In this document: piece after piece, positions 32,188 through 42,957 of the stretch
Layout of the letters: each line of letters opens with the position of its first letter
Position numbering within the stretch: the first letter of the stretch is position 1
Source: Zeus faber
Taxonomy: Eukaryota > Chordata > Actinopteri > Zeiformes > Zeidae
DNA: 64,000 bases
Direction: 5' to 3'
NCBI GenBank assembly: GCA_960531495.1
Contig: OY482854.1
Location: 12,615,121-12,679,120 of the forward strand
Notes under the pieces: generated by a model
The model's database searches: none
What the model was told of the DNA's origin: nothing
What the model saw: the letters and a program-made list of their open reading frames with translations, nothing else
Made by a program: the position numbers and the translations under genes

Positions 32188-33889
32188 CCGTATTTTCACG
32201 ACCATAAGGCGCACCGTACTAAAAGGCGCAATCTCAGTTATGTGTGCCATTACTGTATTTAACACACACATAAGGCGCACCGGATTATAGGGCGCGGGTT
32301 TTATATACCGGTACATATCCTCTACTACGTTTAAATACCTCTACTGCGTATTTAAAAATAGAGCGGGAGCAAAACTGAGTATGTTTGTGCTTTATTCATG
32401 TATTTATTACAAAGTATTAATCAAACCCATCGAAGTCATCATCCTCTGTTTCTGAATTAAACAGCTGCGCTAAATCAGACATGCCAGTTTCCCCTTCTTC
32501 GCTGTCAGAGTCACTTTCCGTGCCGTGCGGCTCCTCGGAAATGATGCCGGCTTTTGCGAAAGCTCGAACACCAGTGCCAGCAGACACGTTAGCCCAAGCA
32601 TCTACAATCCATCCGCAAACTGTGGCGTAACTTGCCCGGCGCTGCCTTCCACTTTTCGTGAAACTGTGGTCTCCGTCGGTCATCCATCGCTCCCACGCCG
32701 CTCGCAGCCTTACTTTGAACGGCCGGTTCACACCGATGTCGAGCGGTTGAAGTTCCTTTGTCAGACCTCCCGGAATAACAGCAAGCACAGCGTTCATTTG
32801 TTCACCTTGTTTTTCACATCGGCTGTGAGATGGGCACGCATGGAGTCACAGATTAACAGCGATGGTGATGCGTGGAAAAAACCACCTGGTCTCCTTACAT
32901 ACACCTCCCTCAGCCACTCTTTCATCATCTCCTCATCCATCCAGCCCTTTTCATTTGCCTTAATAACGACTCCAGCTGGAAAAGTCTCTTTAGGCAAAGT
33001 CTTTCTCTTAAAAATCACCATAGGCGGCAGTTTCTGTCCATTTGCGTGGCAGCCAAGCACAACAGTAAACGACGCCTTTTCATACCCCGTTGTGCGTATC
33101 GCTACCGTGCTGGTCCCCTTCTTCTCCACCGTGTGATTCACCGGGATGTCGAAAGTGAGCGGCACCTCGTCCATGTTGGTGATGTGGCTTGGCTGGATGC
33201 GTTTGTCGGCGATGTGTTTGCTGCAGTAGGAGTGGAAGCTCGCCAGCTTTTCATTATAATCCGCCGGACGTTGCTGCGCTACTGTAGTCCTGGTCCGGAT
33301 GGAAAAATGGCACCGTTTCATAAAACGAAAGCACCACGACGGACCTCCTTGAAAATGTTCAATTTTCATTTCTTCCGCTAGCGTTACTGCTTTTAGTCGA
33401 ACAGTGACCGTCGAAACGCTCACCCCACTCGTTCTTTGCTCGATGATCCACCGCTCGAGTCTTTCCTCCAACTCGGGCCACCTCGCCTTATGTCCGCGGA
33501 AACTCAGCTGCGTCTTCTTCACCTGTCGGAGTTCGTTTTCCATCTTCCTCCACTTGCGAACCATCGATTCATTAATCTTGAATTCTCTCGCGGCTGCTCG
33601 ATTTCCATGTTCCTCTGCGTAGCTGATAGCCTTCAGTTTAAACTGTGCTTCATAGGCGTGTCTCTTTGCCATTTTAAGGGTTGTTAAGACAACAATGTTC
33701 TGCATAAAGCACATACCTGTTCTTTTATACACAATCCACGCCCACACTTCCCCCTTTAACGTTCTCATGGTGGTCTCAACAACGTCCGCAGTAACAACAC
33801 ACATAGGGCGCACTGCACTATAGGGCGCGCCGCACATTTTGAGGAAAAAAAAAGACGTTTATATGCGCCTTATAGTCGCGAAAATACGG
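32188..33889 (-). mobile_element. Pogo/Tigger-type DNA transposon, nearly complete
   Basis: Inverted ends CCGTATTTTCACGACCATAA (left) and CCGTATTTTCGCGACTATAA (right, reverse complement), followed by GGCGCA-rich subterminal repeats, are flanked by TA on both sides (32186-32187, 33890-33891). This matches the TA target duplication of the Tc1/mariner-pogo superfamily. Length 1702 bp. It encodes one transposase with a single frameshift. The insertion interrupts a U2 snRNA fragment. Confidence 0.92.
32417..33672 (-). pseudogene. Pogo-type DDD transposase, one frameshift
   Basis: The likely start at 33672 (MAKRHAYEAQFKLKAISYAE) begins a helix-turn-helix; upstream codons in the open frame have no family resemblance. 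Then come a CENP-B-type domain (ELEERLERWIIEQRTSGVSV) and the catalytic core with three acidic sites: THITNMDEVPL-type D (about 33170), LLICDSMRAH (about 32845) and LQPLDIGVNRPF (about 32740). A one-base loss near 32797 stops the frame after NKVNK, and the next frame continues NAVLAVIPGGLTKELQ to an acidic C-terminus (SDSDSEEGE). One defect in an otherwise whole ~418-codon gene suggests recent activity. Confidence 0.9.
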
Positions 33890-33945
33890 TAATATGTAGT
33901 CCCCATAGAGAGGACGTATCAGATATAAAACTGATAAGAACAGAT
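33890..33945 (-). pseudogene. U2 snRNA fragment, nt about 38-93
   Basis: Read from 33945 leftward: ATCTGTTCTTATCAG, then GATACGTCCTCT, matching U2 downstream of the branch-point pairing site, with several substitutions in the hairpin. It adjoins the 3' end of the Keno-like element on one side and the pogo element on the other. Confidence 0.9.
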
Positions 33946-35844
33946 TTGAATGGTTTTATTTGACACAACAATTTACAGCACATTTGCAGCACACCTCACA
34001 TCACTTCACCGTGGCCCCCTATATACATACTTCACCACATAAGCGTCCCTGCACCCCTTGTGTGCCCCTATATCACCCCCAAACCTCCCTTCCACCTCTC
34101 CAGGGCGGCATGTTGCCCCCACCTCGCTACGTCCCTCCTGATCCTTCCCCTCAGGTCCTCCTCCACTCTCCCCACAACCCCCCTCACTCCCCAGTCCCTT
34201 CCACGATCTATCAGGTCCAGCCTGGCTGCCCACAGGTTCTTCAGGAGGCTTGTGAGGAGCCAGAACAGGAAACGCTCGCTCCTGGTGCCCGCCCCGCCTA
34301 TCCCCCTCTCCACCTTCTCCCAGGTCAGAACTAACTGCTCCTTCGCCCTCGCGAGCAGGCCTCCCGCCCTCGCCCACACCACCCCGGCGAAAGGACACTC
34401 CCACATGACGTGACGGATGGTCCAGGGGATCTCACCAAGCCGTGCCGGTGCATGGTGGCGCGCACCGGCAGAGCCTTGTGGAGGCAGGACCAATTAAGGT
34501 CCTTGAGCCCGTTGTCCAGGCCAGGGGGCTGTACCGCCAACCAGACCGACGCGGGGATCCCCACCACGGCCGGCGCAGCCACCCCCCGCCTTGTCTCGGC
34601 ATAGAGCCTCCTCTGGTCCAGCCCCAGGCCCCCGTCCGGTGCCTCGGGGTGGGCCCGGAGCCACTTTGCCGCGTGGCCAAAGTGCCACGGTAACTGCTCC
34701 GCCCGGGGACCCAAGTTACTCAAGGCCCCCATGACCCTCCTTGCTTGATGCGAGAAGAAGAGCCTGAGAAAGTGTCCTGATGGGTGGACCACCGGTGAGG
34801 ACAGCTCCCTCAACAGAAAGGAAACAAAAAAACAATCCAGTTTTAGTGGGAGGTGGTGCACGTCCCTTCCCCCCTCCCCGATCGGAGCCACCATGCGGGC
34901 CCTCGCCACGTACTCATATCGGTCCCCCCACATGAAACCAAAGATCAGTCGCGTGAGGGGCCTCCGCATGCTTGCCGGCATCGGGAAGATGTACGACAAG
35001 TACAGGAGAGGCGGCAACACGTCGGCCTTCAAGACCAGGACCTTCCCCGTGAGGGTCAGTCTCCTGGCTTTCCAGAGGGCGACTTTTTTCTGGACTGTTG
35101 TAATACGCCTGGTCCAATTGGCCGCGGCGCTGTGGGCTGCCTCAAAGTCTACCCCGAGTATCCTCAGGGGTCCTTCGCAGAGCGACAGCCCCCCTGGTAC
35201 GTCCGTCCTATCTTTCCACCGCCCAAAGAACTTGATCGAGGACTTTGCGGGATTTAACTCCGCGCCCGACACTCTGCCGAAATCCTGGAAGATCTCCAGG
35301 GAACGGAGCAGGCAAGCATCACTGTCCAGTAGCCGGGAGGTATCATCTGCGTACTGCGACAGCTTTACCCTGAGGCCCCCGCTGCCTGGTACCAGCAACC
35401 CTTTCACACCCAGGTCAGCCCGAATGGCTGCCGCCAGGGGCTCCATATAAAGGATGTAGAGCAAGGGTGAGAGCGGACACCCCTGTCTTACCCCTGAGTG
35501 CAACCCAAAAGGCTCCCCTAGGTGACCATTAACACACACCGTGCTCCCCACCGCCGCGTACAGAGTGCGCAGCCACCCGACAAAACCCTTCCCTAACCCT
35601 ACCTTCTCCAAAACCTTAAACATAAAGCCCCAGTGAACCCTATCAAAGGCTTTGGCCTGATCGAGGCCGACCACCATAAGGGGTTGACCTCTATCCTCTA
35701 CCCAAGCAATAGCGTCTCTGATGAGCTGGAGATTCCACCTCCCAGAGCGCCCAGCCACCCCGCACGTTTGGTCCACGTGGAGCGCGTCTGGGAGGACTGC
35801 ACGCAGACGGTCAGCGAGGACCTTAGCTAAAAGCTTATAGTCCA

Positions 35845-38800
35845 AGATTCAAGATTCAAGATTCAAGATTTTTATTTGTCACATACATATACATACTTCC
35901 ATACATATATGCAGTGAAATGTAATGCAACGCACCCGGTGATAGCACACAATAAGTCCTAGGAAAAAGTACAAAAATAAAATAAAATAAAAAGTAGAAAA
36001 TTCCTTTCTAATAGACCGACTAACTGACTCCTAAAACGTAATACAGTAAGTGGAATACTTATAGAATAAGATCAAAAATATATAGAATAAAATACAATAA
36101 AAATAAATTGAAATAAAATGGAATAGGTTGAAGGAATATGGCTATGTATATACAGATATGTGCATTTAAAGTGGCATGTGAATTAAAGTGGCATGTGAAT
36201 GTGAATAGTGTGAGGTACTGTTTGGGATAATACAGCACAGTATACAACAGTACGGCGCAGCAATACGGCATCACGAACAACCCTGAACAGTGATACAGTA
36301 TGCGGTACAGTATGCTACATACAGTACAGTAGGTAGTGGAGCCTAGTGCATGGCTCAGTTAGGACCCCTGGTGAGGTCAGCGTTGACAGTTCTGATGGCT
36401 TGAGGGAAGAAACTCCGTCTCAGTCTCTCTGTTCTCGCTGCGTGACTGCGGAGGCGCTTGCCTGACCGCAGCAGCTGAAACAGTCCGTTGTTGGGGTGAT
36501 GAGGATCCTTCATGATCCTACGGGCTCTGCTACTACACCTCCTGGTGTATAACTCCTGCAAGGGGGGGAGGGTAGTTCCAGTGGTACGTTCAGCTGAACG
36601 CACCACCCTCTGCAGGGCCCGCCTGTCCTGGGCAGTACAGCTCCCAAACCAGGCAGTGATGTTGCCTGTCAGGATGCTCTCCACTGCTCCAGAGTAGAAG
36701 GACTTGAGGATCCTCACCGAGACCCGGAATTTCCTCAGCTGCCTGAGGTGGTAGAGACGCTGCCTCGCCTTTCTCACCAGAGTGTCTGTAGAACAGTCCA
36801 TGTTAAGTCCTCTGTGATGTGGACTCCCAGATATCTGAAGCTGCTCACCCTATCGACAGAAGTCCCATTAATCCACAAGGGCGCGTGCGTCCTCGATTGT
36901 GATCCTCGCCTAAAGTCCACAATCAGCTCCTTGGTTTTGCTGACGTTCAGGTGGAGGCTGTTGTCCTGGCACCAGAGTGACAGGTCAGCCACCTCCTCGC
37001 GGTAGGCCTTCTCATCGCAGTCGGTGATCAGGCCCACGACCACGGTGTCGTCAGCAAACTTGATGATGGTGTTGGAGCTGGACCTGGCCACACAGTCATG
37101 TGTGTACAGGGAGTACAGTAGGGGGCTGAGGACGCAGCCCTGGGGGGATCCTGTATTCAGGGTGAGGGAGCTTGACATGTACTTCCCCACCTTGACCACC
37201 TGGGGGCGGCCTGTGAGGAAGTCCAGGATCCAGGTGCACAGCGGAGCATTCAATCCTAGCTCCAACAACTTGACAGCCAGTCTGGTGGGGACTATGGTGT
37301 TGAAAGCTGAACTATAATCAATGAACAGCATTCTCACATAGGCCCCCTTCTGGCCATCCAGGTGCGTGAGCGTGGTGTGCAGTACCTGGGAGACCGCGTC
37401 ATCCGTGGATCTGTTCTGCCGGTACGCGAACTGCAACGGGTCCAAGGTGCGGGGGAGGGAGGCGCAGATGTAATCCTTAATCAGCCTCTCGAAACACTTC
37501 ATGACCACCGAGGTGAGGGCCACCGGACGGTAGTCATTCAGGCAGGTTGGAGAGGCGATCTTCGGGACAGGAACGACGGTGGACCTCTTGAAACAGGATG
37601 GGACCACTGATTCAGCCAGGGAGATGTTGAATATTGTGGTGAACACCGGAGCTAGCTGGTTAGCACAGGTCTTCAGTACTTGTCCAGATATGCCGTCTGG
37701 GCCCGCAGCTTTCCTGGTGTTCACCCGCATCAAAGCCCTCCTGACCTCGTGCACGGACACTGAGAGTGCGCGCTCGTCCCCAGCGGTGTAGCTCCAATTA
37801 GCCGGCGAGCTAGCGGTGCTGCTGCCAGACTCGAACCGCGCATAAAAGGAGTTCAGTTGGTTGGCCAGGGAGGCGTCCACACTCGTGGCTGGGGAGGAGC
37901 TGCTCTTGTAGTTAGTTATTGTTCGCAGCCCCTCCCACAAGCGTCTTGTGTCCCCCCGCTCCATCTGCAGCTCCACGGTGTCTCTGTACGTCCGTTTGGC
38001 GTCCCTCACCGCCCTCCGCAGATTGTACGACGCCGCTTTGTAATTGTCCATGTTACCAGATACAAGTCCGTCGTTGTAAGCGGCCGTGCGCGCATTCAGA
38101 GCGCAGCGGATGGATTTATCAACCCATGGTTTCTGGTTTGGAAATATCCGAACTTTCACCGTGGGAACGATTTCATCCGCGAGCGTAGCCACAAAACTCA
38201 CTACAACCTCCGTAAACTCGCTGACGTCACTTGAACTCGCTCGGAACATGTCCCAGTCTACGTCAGTCAGAGCGTCCTGAAGCGCAGCCTCTGATTGGTC
38301 CGTCCACCGCTTCACTTCCCTCGTCATCACCAGATCCCGCGCGATCAGAGGCCTGTAAACAGGAAGCAGCGAGATCGCGGCGTGATCTGATTTCCCGAAA
38401 GCAGGAAGCGACACGGGCTTGTATCCGTTCTTGTAAGGAGTGTAACAATGGTCCAGAGTTCTGTCTCCCCTGGTGGCACACGTGATGTGTTGGTGGAAAT
38501 TCGGCAGAACTTTTTTCAGGTTGGCCCTGTTAAAGTCCCCAGTCACCACCACAGCCGCGTCGGGATGTCTGTTCTGAAATCCGCACAACACATCGTACAG
38601 AACCGACAGAGCTGCGTCGGTGTCCGCTTGAGGTGGGATATAAACGGCTGTAATGATGACCGTGCTGAATTCCCGGGGGAGATAAAATGGACGGCATAGT
38701 ATGGTCAGCTGTTCCAGGTTCGGCGAGCAGGAGTGGGAGAGGAATTTGGTGTTGTTGGCGTTACACCAGCGGTTGTTTACCATTAGGCAGACGCCTCCAC

Positions 38801-39369
38801 CTTTGGATTTCCCCGACTCTCCCGTTCTGTCGCCGCGGAACACGGAGAAGGCCTCGGCTGGACGTATGGCTTCATCCGGCACCAGTGGGGTCAGCCATGT
38901 TTCCGTCAGGCAGAGGACGCAACAGTTCCTCGTGTCTCGCTGGAATTGAATCCTCGCTCGAAGTTCATCCATCTTGTTCTCCAGGGACTGGACGTTAGCA
39001 AGAAGGATGCTTGGCAGAGGTGGACGGTAAGGTTGCGTCCTCATTCTGACCCGAATGCCGCCTCGTTTACCTCGGTGCTTCCTCCGTGGGCCGGCTCGTG
39101 GAACAGCGACTCCATTTTTGTTGTTGTTGCGAGTGTTCCCGCGTAGGATTTCCGCCGGCCACTCTGCTCCCACGGATAAAAAGTCCCAAAGTTGTTCGTT
39201 TAGGGAAATTTTTATATCCATGAGTGCATCGCGGCCGTATGAGTTAATTGTTGATGTTTTTCTGGCGAACATCGTGATAAAAAAAAGGAAGAAAACACTA
39301 AAGAGTAAGAAAGTAACCGGAGCGCCGGCGCAGGCGACCGCTAGGGGCGGCGCCACTATCACAACATGT
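35845..39369 (-). mobile_element. L2-type LINE, nearly full length, inserted in Keno-like RT
   Basis: The copy at 31735-31765 shows the uninterrupted RT sequence (ATAGTCCACGCACAGC). Here it is split after TAGTCCA with a 4-bp TCCA shared at both ends (35841-35844, 39370-39373). The 3' end carries four tandem ATTCAAG heptamers (plus-strand view) instead of poly-A, as in L2/CR1 elements. Size 3.5 kb with a short GC-rich 5' UTR and one ORF with a single frameshift. Confidence 0.92.
36355..39272 (-). pseudogene. L2-type ORF2 (endonuclease-RT), one frameshift
   Basis: Start at 39272 (MFARKTSTINSYGRDALMDI). Endonuclease: LANVQSLENKMDELRARIQ, LCLTETWLTPLVPD, VVVTGDFNRANLKK and KSDHAAISLLPVY. RT: NTRKAAGPDGISGQVLK, YRPVALTSVVMKCFERLI, MLFIDYSSAFNTIVP, GSPQGCVLSPLLYSLYTHD and catalytic IKFADDTVVVGL (about 37050). 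The first frame stops at 36774 after ITEDLTWT; a one-base shift restores it as CSTDTLVRKARQRLYHLRQL to RGPN at 36355. In total about 970 residues with all catalytic motifs, so probably a young insertion. The longer apparent frame reaching 39530 is an artefact of reading on into the host Keno-like RT. Confidence 0.92.
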
Positions 39370-40897
39370 TCCACGCACAGCATGGTCAATGGCCGCCAGT
39401 TGTTAAGGTCGGTGGCGTCGCCCCTCTTAAAAAGTAGGGAGATCACCCCCTTAGCCATCGACCCTCCAGCGCCCCAGTGCGGAGGACCTCGGTCAGCACC
39501 TCCAGCACCACCGGCCCCAGTGTCCCCCAATACTTGAGGTAGAACTCGGCTGGTAAGCCGTCGATGCCCGGGACCTTTCGCTTTCCCATCCTTCGAAGGG
39601 CCCCCTCAAGTTCCTCCAGTGTGAGGGGGGTCACCAAAGCCTCCGCCAGGTCAGGCGGCACGCGCCGGGCGACACGCTCTAAGAAAGCCTCCGCCCGGGC
39701 CTCATCCACCGTTCTTTCACAGAAGAGGGAGCGATAATGGTCTGTGGCGACCCGCACCATCGACTCCGCCTCTGTCGCCACCTACCACTGGCTATCCCTG
39801 GTCCCCGCGAACACTTGCCTTGTCAGCCCGCACAGAGCTGAAAAAGGCCGCAGAACACGTCTCGTTCCTCTCCAGGAACTCCCGACGCGACCGCAGCAGG
39901 TAAGCCCGGGCCCTACGCTCGTAGACCTCCCTAAGCTGCGCTTTAAGGAGGTCGCAAGCCCGCTGGTCTACAGTGCCGCCGAGGTTCCCCACAGCGTACT
40001 CGAGCTCGAGCAGGCGTTGCAGGCGGCGCACCTCCCTCTCCGCCTGCTTCGCCCTTGCCTTGCAGTATCTAATGGCATGGGACTTGATCCTCTCCTTAGC
40101 CACCCCCCACCATTCCACCACTCCGTCGCACAGGGGCCTACGCCCCTCGAGCCCCCGGAAGAAAGCGGCAAAGCTGGCATTAAACCCCTCCTCCTAAAGG
40201 ATACTGGAGTTTAGCCTCCAGTACCCTCTGCCGAAGACAGGGGCACCGGACCGAACCCGGAAGAGGGCCCCGTCGTGGTCCGAGAAAAAGACGGGGAGCA
40301 CCCGCCCGGACAACACGCCCAAGGACCTTGAAAAAAAGACATAGTCCAGCCTCCTCGTGACCCCCCGGGAGTTGCGCCATGTGGGACCATCCATCCGCGG
40401 GCTGAGCGCCCTTCCCCCGTCCACCAGCCCATGCCCCCTGAAGAAGCCCTTGATGTGATCCCCGCTGCTATCTGTCCCCCTCCCCAGGTCGACATTGAAA
40501 TCCCCCCCCGACAATCACCGGCCTGTTGGTGGCCAGGTGGGGACCCAGGCTGGCCACCTGCTCCTTCCTCTCTCTCACCCCCTGCGCCCCATACAGCACA
40601 AAAACCCGCAGCTTGGACCCTCCGCAACAAATGTCTGCCCCCCACACCCTCCCTTGCCCCACCACGAAAACCCCCTCCACCCTTACCCCCTTGTTCCCAA
40701 AAATAATACCTACCCCTGAGCTGTGCAGCCCCCCAACGCTCCACACCGATCCCACTTTGGTCCACTCCCTAGAAAAAAGTCCCACGTCCCTCCCATCCCT
40801 CAAGTGCACCTCCTGCAAAAAACAGATGGTGCAGCCCAACCCCTCAACGAAATCAAAAACTGCCCTCCTTTTAACTGAATCCCTCATTCCCCGTGCG

Positions 40898-42438
40898 TTA
40901 ATTGTGACTATCCCCAACCCATTCATTGTGCGTGTAGTTTGAACCAGCCAAATGGGACGATACAACCAGACGAACAAGAAAGAAAAAGAAACACAAAAAA
41001 CAAGACCAAAAACCCCATGCACCCACTAGAACCCAATACATGCAACCCGATCCCCATTTACAAAAACCCTTCTTGGTTGTCGCTGTCCAGGTCTGCCCAC
41101 GAGTAGGGCATGGCGTTTGGGGATGCAGAGGGCCACATCGGCCCTTCATACCCCTCCAAAGACACGGGGGAAAAACTAAACCCCGGGGAATAGACTGCCC
41201 CCCCCCTCCTCCCACCTCTACCCCCTCCATGTGGAACAGCCTCCCCCCGTCCCCTGGCCCGCCCTCCGTTGGAGAGGCCCCCCCTCTCACCTCCCTCTGC
41301 CTCTTGGAGACCTCCGCGCCCACCTGGTTCTCGTCCCTCCTCTTCCTCTGCCCCGCCACTGTGGGGGTTGGCCAGGAGGGGTCTGCTGGCAGTGCTGCCG
41401 TCGCCACGGGAGTTGCCGCCGCCGCCGAAGGAGCTGCCTTAGCCGACGCCAAAGGAGCCATCGCCGGAGGAGCCGTTGCCGCCGCAGGAGAAGCCGCCGT
41501 CGTCGCCGCAGGAGCCGCCGTCGCTGCCGCAGGGGGAGCCCCCGCCGCCTCCGGAGGGACCGCCGCTGCCCGCGTGGTCTCCCCGGCACGACCCGCAGGA
41601 GGCGCGGGCTCCGATCCCGGCATCCCGGCCCGGCCCGCTGCCGCGGCTGCCGCTACATGAATCCCGTGGTGCTGGGGCCCATCCCCCGCCGTGGCCTGGG
41701 GCTTTCTGCCCACCCACCCCCCCTTGCCTCGTGTGGCGGCCCCCGCGTATGTCTTTGCGCAGCCCCTGGCCAGGTGGCCCAGCGATCCGCAGATGTGGCA
41801 GGCCCGGGGCTCAGGGCAGTCCTTCGCCTCGTGCCCGGCGACCTGGCAGTGCCTGGACCGCACGCTCCCTCCACGTGGCCGTGGGTCCTGCACCTTCGGC
41901 AGAACGCTGGCTGCCTGGCGTAATTAAGGTACACCCTGTCCGCCCCGATGTTAAAAAAGGCTGGGGGGTGCGCCAACCCCTCGACGCCTGCGGGGTCCTC
42001 CCGCAGCAGCACCTGGTACTGTCGCTTGCCGGTCCAGAACCCGTTCGCGTCTTGCAGGCGCCGAGGGGCCGTGAGCAGCTCGGCGTACCCCCCCAGGAAG
42101 CCCGCCACTGCCTGGTCGGTCACATATGGGTTGTACATGTGTACACTCACCATGCGGAAGTTCGGCCTGTCGAGGCTCACGGTCTCGAAGGCCGAGAGGG
42201 GCCTCTCCTCCAGCGCCTTCGCGCACACCTCCTCCTTAAAGAAGGTAACGTCGAAGCTTCTCTCCGGGCTGTGCCACTGCAGGCACAGCACTTCGCCTAT
42301 TTTTAGTGCGCCCAGCAACACCACCCTCCCAAACAACTCCCTTGTCATAGCGACCTCCTGCTCTTCTTTGCACCTGAAGCGCAACGTCGCTCTCAGTCCG
42401 GCCCTTGGGACCGACTTTGTGTTGTCGGCCTGCTCCAT
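40898..42438 (-). pseudogene. Keno-like ORF1: CCHC zinc knuckles and Ala-rich region
   Basis: Frame 42438-41653 starts MEQADNTKSVPRAGLRATLR and carries an RNA-binding-type core (FDVTFFKEEVC, YQVLLREDPAGVEGLAHPPA, FFNIGADRVYLNYARQPAFC). Near 41890 the frame shifts to 41893-40898, which holds HCQVAGHEAKDC and CHICGSLGHLARGC zinc knuckles, then an Ala/Pro/Thr-rich stretch (about residues 80-185) and a basic RKRRDEN segment. ORF1 proteins of this clade bind the element RNA. The open frame overlaps the ORF2 start by about 29 bases. Opposite-strand ORFs in the GC-rich stretch are shadows. Confidence 0.85.
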
Positions 42439-42505
42439 AATATAACAGTGAAGCAGGCCTCACTCGCTCCTCCACTTGCGCCCGCGCGGGTTAAGATCTC
42501 TGTAA

Positions 42506-42535
42506 TTGATCTTAGCCAAAAGGCCGAGAAGCGAT
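42506..42535 (-). pseudogene. U2 snRNA 5' fragment, nt 1-30
   Basis: Read from 42535 leftward: ATCGCTTCTCGGCCTTTTGG, then CTAAGATCAA, identical to the first 30 bases of U2. The gene then breaks into the 5' end of the Keno-like element (TTACAGAGATCTTAACC). The upstream flank equals that of the intact U2 at 22187. Confidence 0.95.
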
Positions 42536-42949
42536 AACGTCAACCTTCTCGGGGGGAGGACGGCATTCCCCGCCATGTCACTCAGGGTGGCGGTTTAACA
42601 CTGAACATTTCGAGCCACACAGAGTAAGCACAGGACAAACTAAGCCCTCTAACGTGGCGACGAGGAGCGTGTCACAAAATCCGAATATCAAGCAGAAATG
42701 TGCTTACAAATATATATTTGAGAGTCTCTTTGCAGAACCGGAAGTCGTCATACCGCTCCTGGGACGTTTGACAATAAATGCGTAAAAACACACAATTCCG
42801 GTGCTAAATCAACTCTCACTCGTTAAACTGGCGTAACGTATAAACAATCTTCCTGTTGGAGCTGAACGTTTCTATTATATTCTTGTTTGCAGGAATAAAT
42901 ACTTTATTACTTTATATTGTCCGCACTTCCGGGTGACGTAGCTCTCAGT

Positions 42950-42957
42950 ATGCAAAT
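42950..42957 (+). promoter_or_regulatory. Octamer ATGCAAAT upstream of the broken U2
   Basis: 415 bases upstream of the U2 start, a little farther than the usual distal element position (about -220 to -250). A ACTTCCGGGTGACGT stretch stands next to it. Block A has the latter but not the octamer, so its role is doubtful. Confidence 0.3.

Larger units (their letters stand above)
34068..40926 (-). pseudogene. Keno-like ORF2: endonuclease and reverse transcriptase, split by L2
   Basis: ORF2 begins MNGLGIVTINARGMRDSVKR (40926). The endonuclease has CFLQEVHLRDG, GGDFNVDLGRG, RRLDYVFFSRS and FFSDHDG. RT blocks: KVPGIDGLPAEFYLKYWG, then after the L2 insertion VVGLDQAKAFDRVHWG, GVRQGCPLSPLLYILYMEPL and catalytic SQYADDTSRLL (about 35345). 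The C-terminus ends with TIRHVMWECPFAGVVWARAG, part of a zinc-binding motif. Defects: an 8-G run near 40510 shifts frame, TAG at 40194-40196, a shift near 39795, one base lost near 39466 (compare 31848), and a shift or loss near 34400-34490. The endonuclease determines the U2 target in such elements. Confidence 0.88.
33946..42505 (-). mobile_element. Keno-like (Tx1-clade) non-LTR retrotransposon in a U2 gene
   Basis: The minus-strand element has ORF1 (42438-40898) and ORF2 (40926-34068), a short 3' UTR with AATAAAA near the end, and is bounded by U2 nt 1-30 on its 5' side (42506-42535) and U2 nt 38 onward on its 3' side (33945). Seven U2 bases (nt 31-37) are missing, i.e. a small target deletion. 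Keno is the published U2-specific member of the Tx1 clade in fish; the endonuclease/CCHC/RT layout agrees. Without the inserted L2 element (35845-39369), its own length is about 5.0 kb. Several frameshifts make it inactive. Confidence 0.88.

Noticed and set aside
36774..39530. A single 918-codon ORF on the minus strand
   Set aside because: It begins in the Keno-like RT (39530-39374) and runs by chance in frame through the 5' UTR of the inserted L2 element; the true L2 start is at 39272.
41231..41923. Long Arg/Pro-rich and Ala-rich ORFs on the plus strand
   Set aside because: They are antisense shadows of the GC-rich, Ala/Pro-coding stretch of the Keno-like ORF1.
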